Shown: in pieces, positions 7,060 through 16,295 of the stretch | How positions within the stretch are numbered: position 1 is the stretch's first letter | Layout of the letters: every line of letters starts with the position of its first letter | Virus record (IMG/VR): IMGVR_UViG_3300029988_000016 | Span: 1-35,275 of that record | Length of the DNA: 35,275 bases | Strand: one strand, 5' to 3' | Source: a virus | Program-made: the position numbers and the translations under genes | The notes under the pieces: model-generated | Databases searched by the model: none | The model's input: only the letters and a program-made list of their open reading frames with translations | Told to the model about the DNA's origin: nothing

Positions 7060-8813
7060 GCGAAGACGATCAAACATCCATCCTGAAGGTTCTCGTCCAA
7101 CTCCGCGACGAGGTTACTGACCCTCTAAAGCAGGTCAATGACCGATTCAGCGAGATGGCGGAGAACTTCGCCAGCATTGGGATGGCGGCCGGCGAAGTGT
7201 TTGCCGGATACGAGGCGCTGAAGACAGTCATTGAGCCAGCCGCCGCCATGCAAGAGCAGATGGTAGGCCTGAAAGAGGCCACTCTCGCCAATGCGGATGC
7301 GATGGAACGGTATAAGCATCAGGCTGACGAGATTGGAGCTTCCTTGCCGCTGAAGGGCGGTGCAGAAGAAGCCATGCAGGCCATGACGGAACTGTACAAG
7401 ACGTTCCGTGATGATGAAGCAATCAAAGAACAGACGGAAACCGCAGCAAAATTAGCTGTAGTCATGGGAGACACGGCACCACTTGCCGCAAAAGTTTTGT
7501 CTTCGGCAGTCCAGAATTTAGGAGACAATAGTCGTCCCGTAATCGACCAAATGAAGGAGTTTGGCGACGAGATAGCCGTTCTTCAGGCGCGCTTCCCGAT
7601 GGGCAGCGGTGGCCTGATGCGCATGTCAATGGCGCTTCGGATGCTTGGCACAGCGGCGCAGGTCAACAATGTTGCGCAGAAAACCATGCTTGCACTGATG
7701 GCCGAGGGTAACAGAATCAACCTCGGAGGCCCGCGCGGTTCAGGCCCCATCCTCGCCGGAATCGTCAACTCGCTGCTCAAGATGAAAGATGGTCGCTACG
7801 AAATGGAGAAGTATGGACTCCAGGTCGTAAAGACAACTGATGGGCACGTCAACCTTATCAAGACTCTTGAGAAGATGAGCGAGTTGTCTGACAAGCAGAA
7901 GCGCGCACTTGAGTCTTCCATGGGGAGTCAGGGTGCCAACGTCTCTTTGCTTATCAAGCACATGGACGATTTGAAAGAGGCGTACAACGAAATAGACCAC
8001 GCAAGTGGGCAGTTAGATCAGGATGCGAAAGACCGCGCTGCTACCTTTGATGCGCACATGCAAGAAATGAAAAGCGCATGGCAGGAGTTCAAGGAATCTA
8101 TCGGGACTCGTATTCTTCCTGATCTGACTACCGACATTAACCAGATGACGGAAATTATAAACAAGATGAACGAGTTTTCCGATAAGCATCCGACTGCGGC
8201 GAAAGTTGTCGGAAGGGGTTTGGAGGTTGGAGTAGGAGCGGGAATGTTGGCGGCGGCGGTAAAGGTAGGTCCGATGATATGGAAAGGACTTGGCGGTGCC
8301 GCTGCTTATGGCTGGGTACGCAGTTTGTTCCCGGCTGCAGCAAAGACTCTAACGGCGCGAGAAGCTATGTATGGGGGAGGCAGAGCCGCTGAAGCGGCGG
8401 GGATCTCAAGGTTTCTTCCGATTATTGGAGAGGCGGTGACCGGTGGGATGTTGGGGTGGCAGGCCGGTCACTGGTTGCAGAGGCATGACCCCATTGGATT
8501 TGAAGCCTATCAAGGGATGCAAGAGAAAACATCCGTATTGGAAGGTTGGAAAGGGCCTATCGCAGTTCCCGTACAAGGTAATTATGGATGGGGTACTGAG
8601 GCATTCGGATCGCCGCGATTGGCGAATCCGTTCGCTAATACCACACCATTTTCCACATTGGGGGCTGCGGGGACTGTAAACAACAACCCGAACATTAACA
8701 TTTACCCTCCAAACCAGCAGATGGACCCAACTGCGATGGGAGATATGGTTGAGCGGGCGATTGAGCAGTATAACCAGCAAAATGCCCGGAAGCAATTGGG
8801 GGGAGGCCGCTAA
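7056..8813 (+). CDS. Tail tape measure protein
   Basis: 585 residues with a TTG start overlapping the previous TGA (TTGA), after GGAGGAAA. It has an amphipathic helical N-terminus (VQLRDEVTDPLKQVNDRFSE), long helical and coiled-coil parts (KTLEKMSELSDKQKRALESS), a hydrophobic Gly/Ala-rich membrane-active segment at about 390-430 (GLEVGVGAGMLAAAVKVGPM), and a Pro/Asn-rich end. The layout fits phage tape measure proteins, which set tail length. At about 0.15 nm per residue the tail would be near 90 nm, short for a myophage (inference). The gene is somewhat more AT-rich than its neighbours and contains no CAGGAC word. Confidence 0.85.
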   Translation: MSEDDQTSILKVLVQLRDEVTDPLKQVNDRFSEMAENFASIGMAAGEVFAGYEALKTVIEPAAAMQEQMVGLKEATLANADAMERYKHQADEIGASLPLKGGAEEAMQAMTELYKTFRDDEAIKEQTETAAKLAVVMGDTAPLAAKVLSSAVQNLGDNSRPVIDQMKEFGDEIAVLQARFPMGSGGLMRMSMALRMLGTAAQVNNVAQKTMLALMAEGNRINLGGPRGSGPILAGIVNSLLKMKDGRYEMEKYGLQVVKTTDGHVNLIKTLEKMSELSDKQKRALESSMGSQGANVSLLIKHMDDLKEAYNEIDHASGQLDQDAKDRAATFDAHMQEMKSAWQEFKESIGTRILPDLTTDINQMTEIINKMNEFSDKHPTAAKVVGRGLEVGVGAGMLAAAVKVGPMIWKGLGGAAAYGWVRSLFPAAAKTLTAREAMYGGGRAAEAAGISRFLPIIGEAVTGGMLGWQAGHWLQRHDPIGFEAYQGMQEKTSVLEGWKGPIAVPVQGNYGWGTEAFGSPRLANPFANTTPFSTLGAAGTVNNNPNINIYPPNQQMDPTAMGDMVERAIEQYNQQNARKQLGGGR

Positions 8814-9391
8814 TGTTCGCATCTTTCGGTCCAATCTCATTTCAGCCTCTTGCCAGCCCGACCAAGCTGGAGGTGGAGAAGAAGTATCACTACGAAGCCA
8901 TCAACGTAATCGGTGCGCCTCCTGTGTTGCAGTGGATCTACGACAATCTTCGCCACGTTGAAATTTCGATCTACCTTCACAACTTCTGGTGCAAGCCGCA
9001 GAAGGCCATCGACGCCCTGACACAGCTTGCCGACTTCCATGTTCCGCAGCAGTTCGTCTTTGGCAACAAGAACATCCTCGGGACATTCGTCATCTCGAAC
9101 TACCGGATCAAACAGCGGTGGATGGCGGACGACGGCTCTGTAATCGCTGCGGAGATGGATCTAGAGCTAACCGAGTACGTAGCACCGTCTACGCTCCAAA
9201 GCAACACCATGACGGTCGGGACCATCGGCAACTCGACAATCAACACCAATCCTCCAGGGCTCACCACCTCACAGAGCGCAGCGGCCGGCTCGACGCTTGT
9301 CGTGAGTCCTGCCACGGCTTCCCCCTCAGGAATACCGGCACAGACGCCGTATACGAATGTCCCGTTGAGCACGATTGCGAGGGCTGCCTAG
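8813..9391 (+). CDS. P2 gpU-like tail protein
   Basis: 192 residues, ATG overlapping the tape measure stop (TAATG). N-terminus MFASFGPISFQPLASPTKLE, then KKYHYEAINVIGAPPVLQWI, is the usual start of gpU-family proteins ('FG.I.F', 'hErI.g.PslQ'). The middle (YRIKQRWMADDGSVIAAEMD) and LELTEYV complete the domain. A low-complexity tail of about 55 residues rich in S, T, N and P follows. In P2 gpU is needed for tail completion; here it directly follows the tape measure as expected. Confidence 0.8.
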   Translation: MFASFGPISFQPLASPTKLEVEKKYHYEAINVIGAPPVLQWIYDNLRHVEISIYLHNFWCKPQKAIDALTQLADFHVPQQFVFGNKNILGTFVISNYRIKQRWMADDGSVIAAEMDLELTEYVAPSTLQSNTMTVGTIGNSTINTNPPGLTTSQSAAAGSTLVVSPATASPSGIPAQTPYTNVPLSTIARAA

Positions 9392-9679
9392 ATGCCGAAT
9401 GTCGTCATTCCTAACGGCGGTTTGGGAGTCCTGACGCCGGGACTCATCAGCCAGTACGTGAATCCGTCCGCGCCGTCCTCGGGAATCATTTATGTGTCCA
9501 AAGGGGAACGCTGGGACGCGATTGCGTATAAGATGTATGGCGACAGCACGCAGATTGAGCCTCTGATCCAGAACAACCCCGGAATTCCGATTGGCGACTA
9601 TGTGGCGCAGGGGGTTCAGGTATTTGTGCCTTTGATAACACCAGCAACCAGCACGACCAGCAGCACGCCGTGGGGTTGA
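9392..9679 (+). CDS. P2 gpX-like tail protein with LysM-type domain
   Basis: 95 residues, starting directly after the gpU stop. The C-terminal part GERWDAIAYKMYGDSTQIEP, followed by LIQNNPGIPIGDYV and VQVFVPLI, is the LysM-like gpX pattern ('G.rWD.IA...YG.......i...Np.i'). These proteins sit at the tube-baseplate hub. The short N-terminal extension is Pro/Gly-rich. Two close motif copies occur at its start: GAGTCCTG at 9426 and the related GGGACTC 12 bases later. Confidence 0.85.
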   Translation: MPNVVIPNGGLGVLTPGLISQYVNPSAPSSGIIYVSKGERWDAIAYKMYGDSTQIEPLIQNNPGIPIGDYVAQGVQVFVPLITPATSTTSSTPWG

Positions 9680-9682
9680 TAA

Positions 9683-9967
9683 ATGGCAAAGTTGCACAAG
9701 ATCGCAGAGGATTACTACGGGTTCTTTTGCCCCGGGTGCCTTAACACGCACGCCGTTTCAGTGAATGGGCGCCGAAACTCATGCAATGCAACTTGGGGAT
9801 GGAACGGAAGTGTGGATAGTCCCACCTTTACGCCATCAATCAACTGCGTGGGATACTGCCATTCGTTCGTTACCGACGGGAAGATTCAGTTTCTCGGTGA
9901 CAGCACGCATAAACTGGCCGGGCAGACGGTCGAGATACCTGATTGGGACGCGGAGCAGGAAGATTGA
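9683..9967 (+). CDS. DUF6527-type small Cys/His protein
   Basis: 94 residues. The pattern FFCPGCLNTHAVSVNG, ATWGWNGSVDSPTFTPSI, then YCHSFVTDGKIQFLGDSTHK and LAGQTVEIPDW is the DUF6527 family, small phage and prophage proteins sometimes mislabelled as ammonia monooxygenase. CPGC plus the later Cys/His residues suggest a bound zinc. Function unknown. It is embedded between gpX and gpD genes, so it is probably late-expressed and may have a virion or assembly role. The next gene overlaps its stop (TTGA). Confidence 0.8.
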   Translation: MAKLHKIAEDYYGFFCPGCLNTHAVSVNGRRNSCNATWGWNGSVDSPTFTPSINCVGYCHSFVTDGKIQFLGDSTHKLAGQTVEIPDWDAEQED

Positions 9968-11046
9968 GCGCATCCGTACAAATCCCGGCGTGGCAGATCA
10001 TGTACGGCGGAACCCAAGTCGCCGGCAACCTGCTCACCCATTCCCAGCACATCCACTACGACGAAGCTGTGGGTGGCAAGGCCAACGTGCTGGAGATTCA
10101 AGTCGAGGATTCGGCGCGCGCGTGGGCGAACAGCCCTCCAGTCATCGGGACCGCACTCAGCTTGTCAATCGGTTATCAAGGCCAATCTCTCGTGTCCTGT
10201 GGGAACTTCGAAGTGGATGAGTGGGAAGCAGAGGGACCGCCAGACACGTTCCTGATCCGGGCAATCCAGGCCGGGGTGACTCATGCCATCAGGACCTCAT
10301 ATTCGCAGCCCTATGAAGGCCAGACTCTTACATCGATAGCTAAGAGCATCGCCGCGAAGTATGGGATGAGCGTGTCAATTGACGCGGTGAATCCCGATGT
10401 TCCTTATCAGCATATAACCCAACGCCTAGAGAGTGACCTTGCATTTCTGCATAGGCTTGCCAACGGGCAAAATTACGAGTTCACCATCCGCGGCGATCAA
10501 CTCGTCTTCTACAGCCGCCCGAAGTTGGATGCGAAGAAAATCACGGACCTCAAAGACAAGAATGCGCAGTACATCTACAAGACCGACAACACGCGATTCA
10601 GGATTCACCAGCAGCACCACGGTGACAAGACATACAAGAAAGCCGTGGTGATGTACTTTGACCCGCACTCGAAGAAGTTGCTCCAAGCAACGGCCAACGC
10701 GGCCACTACAACGGCTCAGAGCACTGACTTGAGTCTTCAGGACACTCTACTAGTCCGAGAGCGGATAGAGAACGCACAGCAGGCCACTCTACGCGCACAA
10801 GCTCATCTCCACGCGGCGAATATGCACGTCCTGAAGGGGGAGGTTATCATTCCAGGGTCGATGGTCTACCGGGCCGGCAATCCGGTCATGCTGAGCGGCT
10901 TTGGCACCGCGCTCGATTCGATAAAATGGATCATCAACGAGGGCAAGCATAGGGTGGACCGGAACGGCTACAAGACTTCATTGGAACTCAGGACCACGAT
11001 AACCGGAGCGGCCACACAGTCCGCCTCGGACGACTACGGAGAATAG
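9964..11046 (+). CDS. P2 gpD-like baseplate hub protein (late control protein D family)
   Basis: 360 residues. The start is taken at TTG 9964, overlapping the previous TGA exactly as the tape measure does; AGGAAG precedes it. Beta-rich N-terminus (QSLVSCGNFEVDEWEAEGPP), then the typical GPD centre TLTSIAKSIAAKYGMSVSID, ITQRLESDLAFLHRLANGQN, YEFTIRGDQLVFYSR, and a C-terminal domain with ENAQQATLRAQAHLHAANMH. This is the gp27-like hub family that links tube and spike. An in-frame upstream TTG at 9943 is possible but less well placed. Confidence 0.85.
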   Translation: MSASVQIPAWQIMYGGTQVAGNLLTHSQHIHYDEAVGGKANVLEIQVEDSARAWANSPPVIGTALSLSIGYQGQSLVSCGNFEVDEWEAEGPPDTFLIRAIQAGVTHAIRTSYSQPYEGQTLTSIAKSIAAKYGMSVSIDAVNPDVPYQHITQRLESDLAFLHRLANGQNYEFTIRGDQLVFYSRPKLDAKKITDLKDKNAQYIYKTDNTRFRIHQQHHGDKTYKKAVVMYFDPHSKKLLQATANAATTTAQSTDLSLQDTLLVRERIENAQQATLRAQAHLHAANMHVLKGEVIIPGSMVYRAGNPVMLSGFGTALDSIKWIINEGKHRVDRNGYKTSLELRTTITGAATQSASDDYGE

Positions 11047-11679
11047 ATGCCAGACTTAGTACGCGGACCATACACGGAGCAGTTCCACCCGCCTTACAGG
11101 ACGGGCATCGTCGCGCAGATCGAGTCTGTGCCGCCATACCGAGTGCGCGTGCAGTTCCCCGATCAAGGGAATGTGCTCTCATGGTGGTTGCCGGTCCAGG
11201 TCATGAAGACGATGAACGACAAAGACTTCTGGCAGCCAGACCTCGGCGAGCAGGTATCCGTGGTCATGGACGAGTGGGACGAAAACGGTATCGTGACTGG
11301 CGGAGTCCCGTCAACGGTGGACTCGGCGCCAGCAGGACTCACACCTGCCGATCGCTATACGCAATTCGCCGATGGGACGATCATTCACTACAACACGTCA
11401 AACCACCAGCTTGTAGTAACGCTCGGAGCCGGGGGCCAGATGGCTATAAGCCAACCATCGGGAGGAAAAATTGAACTGGATTCAAGCGGCAATGTTTTGG
11501 TTACGGCTGCAAATAGCATTTCGTTTACCAACGGCGGTGCGGCGGTGGATGCTTTAGCGCTGGTGAGTAAACTGGTGATAGCGTTCAACGCGCATGTACA
11601 TCCGTCCAATGGTGCGCCACCAACTGTGCCTTGGACGGCAAGCATGATTGAAAGTGTCCTGACGAAGGTGTCAAACTAA
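11047..11679 (+). CDS. Baseplate spike protein (P2 gpV / Mu gp45-like)
   Basis: 210 residues, starting directly after the gpD stop. N-terminal OB-fold pattern (RTGIVAQIESVPPYRVRVQF, then WWLPVQVM, DLGEQVSVVMDEWDENGIV), then a beta-helix-like region (KIELDSSGNVLVTAANSISF) and a C-terminal FNAHVHPSN with HVH at residues 183-185. HxH near the tip is the iron-binding motif of P2-type spikes. The protein should form the trimeric needle that punctures the outer membrane. Confidence 0.85.
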   Translation: MPDLVRGPYTEQFHPPYRTGIVAQIESVPPYRVRVQFPDQGNVLSWWLPVQVMKTMNDKDFWQPDLGEQVSVVMDEWDENGIVTGGVPSTVDSAPAGLTPADRYTQFADGTIIHYNTSNHQLVVTLGAGGQMAISQPSGGKIELDSSGNVLVTAANSISFTNGGAAVDALALVSKLVIAFNAHVHPSNGAPPTVPWTASMIESVLTKVSN

Positions 11680-12135
11680 ATGGCAACGACTTTCCCATAT
11701 GCGACCCTCACCAATATCCAGTCATCGAGCTGGGAGCTGATGCTTGACTCGACGGCGGGAGGCGGACCAGGATCAGGACTCGGAAAAGTCTGTCAAGCCC
11801 TCGGCGACGTTCACCAGACCTTGCAGATCATCTTCAGTACCATCCCCGGCGAAGATCCTTTCCGCCCGACCTTCGGATGCGACTTGACACAGTTCCTTGA
11901 CCGCCCGCTCACCGCAGCAATACCGGCCATCATCGGTGCCGTTTCTGCGGCCATTGCCGATTGGGAACCGCGCATCACCCTTGAGAGTGTCGATGTGGTC
12001 GCCAGCACAACCAACATCGGGCAGTTGGCCGTATCGATCACTTGGCAGCCCAATCTTGGATTGATAAACCAGGCGAACAGCGTTCTTGGAAACCTAACGC
12101 AGACGACGGTTATTAAAGTCGGAGGAGTGTCCTGA
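11680..12135 (+). CDS. Baseplate wedge protein (gpW / gp25-like)
   Basis: 151 residues, starting directly after the gpV stop. The core IPGEDPFRPTFGCDLTQFLD is the diagnostic gp25/gpW motif ('rpgertfrpdfG..l..lf'). The C-terminal part (ITLESVDVVASTTNIGQLAV) is the usual strand-rich end. It forms the inner baseplate wedge with gpJ, which follows one base after its stop (TGATATG). Confidence 0.85.
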   Translation: MATTFPYATLTNIQSSSWELMLDSTAGGGPGSGLGKVCQALGDVHQTLQIIFSTIPGEDPFRPTFGCDLTQFLDRPLTAAIPAIIGAVSAAIADWEPRITLESVDVVASTTNIGQLAVSITWQPNLGLINQANSVLGNLTQTTVIKVGGVS

Positions 12136-12136
12136 T

Positions 12137-13423
12137 ATGCCGGTGATCGTTCCCGCGAACTCGTTCCCGCCGGCCACCGGCACCCCTCAGACGGTCCCTG
12201 TAGACCTGCCTACACCATCGTTTGTCAATGACGCGGATGGACTCGACCCGACCAGCGTCCTGAACAGCATGGTGACCGCCTTCGAGACTGCGACCCGCAG
12301 AACCCTCTACCCGGCCCAGGTCGAGCAGTTGCTTATCAACCTCTACGCCTACCGAGAGATTCTGGACAGGAACGCGATTCAGTATTGCGGCCTTCAGAAC
12401 TTGCTCGCGTTCGCCGCATACCCGATGCTGGACTACCTTGGCGAGTATCTGGACTGCACTAGGCTCCCCGCGCAGCCTGCTACGACGACCGAACAGTTCA
12501 CGCTCACTGCGGCGCAACTCACGCCAACGACGATCCCCGCTGGTACGCAGATCGGGACTCAAGACGGTCTCAACATCTTCTCCACGGTCGCTGATCTTGT
12601 GATTGCCGCCGGACAGACGGTGGGCACGGTGGGAGTCCAATGCACCACGGCGGGCCTCAGCGGTAACGGCTACATTGCAGGGCAGGTGAGCGTCCTGTTG
12701 GGTTCATTCCCGCTCGTGGCCAGCGTCACAAACATTGCCACAACGGCCAATGGAAGCAACGGAGAGCCAGCCGGAACAACCGATGGAGACAACCACTACC
12801 GCGCGCGCATCCAAGCGGCGCCGAACAATCTCACTACAGCGGGGCCGTCGGGCCAGTACCGATCACTGGCGCTTGACGTGAGTTCGGCCATCGTCGATGT
12901 GCAAGTCCCGACGCAGCCGACAACGCCGGGCACGGTGCAGGTCTACGTCCTGACAGGACCAGTAACGCAGCCGTCCACATCCCCAAACAGTGCGGGTATC
13001 GCCTCCGGTACTCTGCTTTCAGCCGTTCAATCAGCCCTCAGTGCGCAGACGGTGCGCCCACTTTGCGACACGGTGCTCGTTTCCGCTGTGACGGAAGTTG
13101 ACTACACGGTTACCGGCGCGATCACGCTTTACGCAAACGTGAACTACGCAACCATCGCTGCGGGTATCACTGCGGCTGCTCAGAATCTTGCTCTGACACT
13201 CGCTGCAAACATTGAACAGGATATAGTCCTGAGTCAGTGGCAATCGGCTCTGAGCGTCTTGGGCGTCTACGACATGCAACTGACACTGGCTGCGAACATC
13301 GGCGGCACACCACTCACTCCAACTTCGGATGGCAGTTTCTTGCTCACAGCGGGACAATGGGCGAACTGCATAGGCATCAACCTCACAATCGTTATGGGCA
13401 CAAAAAACCAGCCAACAAGCTAG
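12137..13423 (+). CDS. Baseplate protein J-like
   Basis: 428 residues. N-terminal TAFETATRRTLYPAQVEQLL, then AYREILDRNAIQYCGLQNLL, followed by a DYLGEYLDCTRLPAQPATTT stretch, the GTQIGTQDG turn, AGLSGNGYIAGQ, and NGEPAGTTDGDNHYRARIQA. These are hallmarks of the Baseplate_J family. The C-terminal third carries the usual domain (TVRPLCDTVLVSAVTEVDYT). It should form the outer wedge connecting to gpI and fibres. It lacks the CAGGACTC word although shorter CAGGAC/GTCCTG words occur. Confidence 0.88.
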   Translation: MPVIVPANSFPPATGTPQTVPVDLPTPSFVNDADGLDPTSVLNSMVTAFETATRRTLYPAQVEQLLINLYAYREILDRNAIQYCGLQNLLAFAAYPMLDYLGEYLDCTRLPAQPATTTEQFTLTAAQLTPTTIPAGTQIGTQDGLNIFSTVADLVIAAGQTVGTVGVQCTTAGLSGNGYIAGQVSVLLGSFPLVASVTNIATTANGSNGEPAGTTDGDNHYRARIQAAPNNLTTAGPSGQYRSLALDVSSAIVDVQVPTQPTTPGTVQVYVLTGPVTQPSTSPNSAGIASGTLLSAVQSALSAQTVRPLCDTVLVSAVTEVDYTVTGAITLYANVNYATIAAGITAAAQNLALTLAANIEQDIVLSQWQSALSVLGVYDMQLTLAANIGGTPLTPTSDGSFLLTAGQWANCIGINLTIVMGTKNQPTS

Positions 13424-13442
13424 TCTACAAGGAGACTTCCGC

Positions 13443-16229
13443 ATGAAACGAATTGCGCTCTTTCTTTTCCTGATCTTGTCAACTATCACATGCTTTGCTC
13501 AGACGCAGATCGACCCGACTTACCAGATTGCATGGAATCTCCTGAGTGGAGCAGGCGCCCCGACCATCACATGCACACAGAATGGGAACTTTACCGTTTA
13601 CCCCTACGGAGCACAGTGGGGCGAGTCTTACCAGGACACGACGAACAATGTCGAGTACAAATGCACAACCTCTGGATGGGTACAAAACCTTTCCACAACG
13701 GGCGGCACGATCAATGGCAGCCTCAACGTCTCAGGCACCGTCGCGGCTGCAACTGCGTTCTATGGTCAAGCCGCCGCAACGAGTGTAATAACTCCGATGC
13801 TCGTAGTCGGCCAGGGCTCAACCCCGTTTTACGGGAATATCATCTCGTCAAGAACTGTTAGTGGAGCCAATCTTTTTTTCGACGACATTCAGGCGGAGAG
13901 TAGCTTCACTTGTACAGGCGGCAGTTGCGGCTACGCTGCGCACGATGGGCGATCTAATATCAACGCCAGCGGCGGCGGAGTGATGAACCACGCGCTGTCT
14001 TTTCAGGCGTCACTTACAATCAACGCTCCTGCCAGTGCGATCTACGGAATGGATAGTCAGAACGTTATCAACGCAGCAGTCACGGAATTAGATGATGTAC
14101 ATATTTATGATTGGTCTGGATCAGGTTCCGTGGCTAACCATCATGGCATACAAATTGATAGCTGGACCAACCCGGGATTCTCAATCTACGATGCAGGCAA
14201 TACAGGAAATTATCTCGGCAGCCCCACACAATTTGGTAGCACTGCGACGTTTTCTGGAACCGCTTTTAATGGTGTCGTGTTCCCTGGCGGCGGTTTTTTG
14301 ACTCTGGATAGCGCCGGGCATCTCACTCCCAATCCAAATTTGCAGATTACCAACGGGGTGATCTCAATGATTGACAATACCGCCGCTGAAATTCTGGCGA
14401 CGGGAGCAGCTACGCTAACGCTCCAGTCAACCAATACAAACATTGCGATAAACCCTGTCGGAACCAACATTGCTACTTTTAACTCTCAAGGGCTGACGCT
14501 GGCTGCGAATAAAGGTATTACTTTTTCTGGTACTGGTTCATTCAGTAACTCAGGGCAGAATGCAGGGGGGAGTTTCGTAGCGTCAGCTAGCCCCGCAACT
14601 TATCCCACAGTTGCCTCTAATATGCTTTCTGTTAACGGGCTCCAGGCATACTCGTCTGCGGGAGGAGGGGCGGTAAGCACCCTTTTCATCCAGCCGTCAG
14701 GGGGAGCGACGTTTATAGGGGGCAGCATAAATATCAATTCTCTAAAAGCATCATCGGGGTATAACTGTCTCCAAATTGACAGTACGGGGACATTCGCAAA
14801 TACAGGCTCTCCATGTGGCACCGCTACTTCTACGGCTAATTTAGCGGGCGGCGCTGTGGGGAGTCTTCCATATCAGAGCGCAGCGTCTACGACTACGTTT
14901 ATCGCCAGTCCCACAACTAGCGGCCACACGTTTATCCCTGTCTGGCAACCCAGTGGCTCCGCCATAGCTCCAACGGCTGTAGATGCAAACACTTTATCCG
15001 TGAGCGCAGCCGCAAACTCCACGACGACATCGGCTATCTCAGGAATGAGCGCTGGAGGAGCCGCAATCGCAGGGAGCGCGGGAGCGATTACGAGCAGCAA
15101 GGCGCTGGCAGGGGCTGGAGCCGGTATCACGACAGGCCCGACTACATCAGTCAGCGGCGATGTAATGACCGCAAGCGGAACAGGCGGCCAGATTGCCGAC
15201 AGCGGTACTCTCCTGTCATCTCTCGCGCCTCTCGCATCGCCATCGTTCACGACTCCAACCCTCGGAGTGGCTACGGCCACGAGCGTCAACAAGGTTGCGG
15301 TAACCGCCCCTGCTACGAGCGCAACGCTTACTTTGGCTCAAGGATCGACGCTTCAAACCACCGGAGCGTATACCCTCAACCTCACCACGACAGGCACGGC
15401 GACGCCTACATTCCCAGCAGCGACTGACACGGTTGTGGAGCTTACGCAGACTCAGACGCTCACCAATAAGAGCATCGCTGGTTCTGAGATCAACAGCGGC
15501 ACGATACCCATTGCGCAGATACCCACTGGGACAACGTCAAGCACGGTACCAACGGGTGGAGTGATAACTGCGGCGGGACCGATTGGCAGCGCGACCTCTA
15601 TCCCGGTTGTCACCTACAATGCAGCCGGGCAGCTTACCGCAGTGACAACAGCCATGCCTACAGTGTCAGTAGTAGCTGGTGATGCACCGACTGGGGGCGG
15701 AAGTTATCTCCCCACGAGTCCCAACACATCCGCGGCAAACGGGCTAGTCTGCACATCTAACACGAGTTTCTTGGAGGCGAACTGCACAGCGCTACCCACC
15801 GCTACAACCGCGACGACGCAGAGCGCGAATGACAACAGCACCAAAGTGTCCACAACGGCATACGCGGATACGCATATGGTCGAGACGGGCGGAACGTGGT
15901 CTCCTGGCTATGGCGGCATCACTTACACTGGATCATCACCCGTGCTTACGGGGGTTTACAAAAGGACAAGTGATTCTTCTGGAAACCACCTCGTGTTCTT
16001 CACGGTTCTTATCACCTTGGCCACAGGCACATCCACTGGAGTAAATAGTTATCTGACATCGCTTCCTAGCACCCCAGCGGCGGCTAGTAATGTAATGTGC
16101 ACCGCGGCAAGCTCTTCGCTTGGAACCTTTACAAATGTAGGTTGCTTGTCGTCACCCCCAAATTTGTACATTCCAGGATGGACGGCGCTCACTGGCAACA
16201 TCTACATCAACGGCTCGTACTGGGAGTAG
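13443..16229 (+). CDS. Large tail fibre with N-terminal Sec-type signal peptide
   Basis: 928 residues, SD AAGGAG well placed. Residues 1-20 (MKRIALFLFLILSTITCFAQ) are a typical Sec signal with a likely cleavage after the final Ala or Gln region, very unusual for a tail fibre. Next comes a Cys-containing domain (CTQNGNFTVYPYGAQWGESY) and a long low-charge region rich in S, T, A and G. The middle and C-terminal parts have the fibre hinge TLTNKSIAGSEINSG, then TIPIAQIPTG and a C-terminal tip domain (TGGTWSPGYGGITYTGSSP). Codon use and AT content differ from neighbours around 13.8-14.8 kb. It sits between J and I, where most P2-type phages have no gene. Alternative: an exported protein of fibre-like build not in the virion. 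Confidence 0.75.
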   Translation: MKRIALFLFLILSTITCFAQTQIDPTYQIAWNLLSGAGAPTITCTQNGNFTVYPYGAQWGESYQDTTNNVEYKCTTSGWVQNLSTTGGTINGSLNVSGTVAAATAFYGQAAATSVITPMLVVGQGSTPFYGNIISSRTVSGANLFFDDIQAESSFTCTGGSCGYAAHDGRSNINASGGGVMNHALSFQASLTINAPASAIYGMDSQNVINAAVTELDDVHIYDWSGSGSVANHHGIQIDSWTNPGFSIYDAGNTGNYLGSPTQFGSTATFSGTAFNGVVFPGGGFLTLDSAGHLTPNPNLQITNGVISMIDNTAAEILATGAATLTLQSTNTNIAINPVGTNIATFNSQGLTLAANKGITFSGTGSFSNSGQNAGGSFVASASPATYPTVASNMLSVNGLQAYSSAGGGAVSTLFIQPSGGATFIGGSININSLKASSGYNCLQIDSTGTFANTGSPCGTATSTANLAGGAVGSLPYQSAASTTTFIASPTTSGHTFIPVWQPSGSAIAPTAVDANTLSVSAAANSTTTSAISGMSAGGAAIAGSAGAITSSKALAGAGAGITTGPTTSVSGDVMTASGTGGQIADSGTLLSSLAPLASPSFTTPTLGVATATSVNKVAVTAPATSATLTLAQGSTLQTTGAYTLNLTTTGTATPTFPAATDTVVELTQTQTLTNKSIAGSEINSGTIPIAQIPTGTTSSTVPTGGVITAAGPIGSATSIPVVTYNAAGQLTAVTTAMPTVSVVAGDAPTGGGSYLPTSPNTSAANGLVCTSNTSFLEANCTALPTATTATTQSANDNSTKVSTTAYADTHMVETGGTWSPGYGGITYTGSSPVLTGVYKRTSDSSGNHLVFFTVLITLATGTSTGVNSYLTSLPSTPAAASNVMCTAASSSLGTFTNVGCLSSPPNLYIPGWTALTGNIYINGSYWE

Positions 16230-16295
16230 ACAAGCAAGTGCCCTCGCGGGCGTGGTGAATTAAGCACGAAAAGGCCATAGGAGGGCCCGAGCAAC

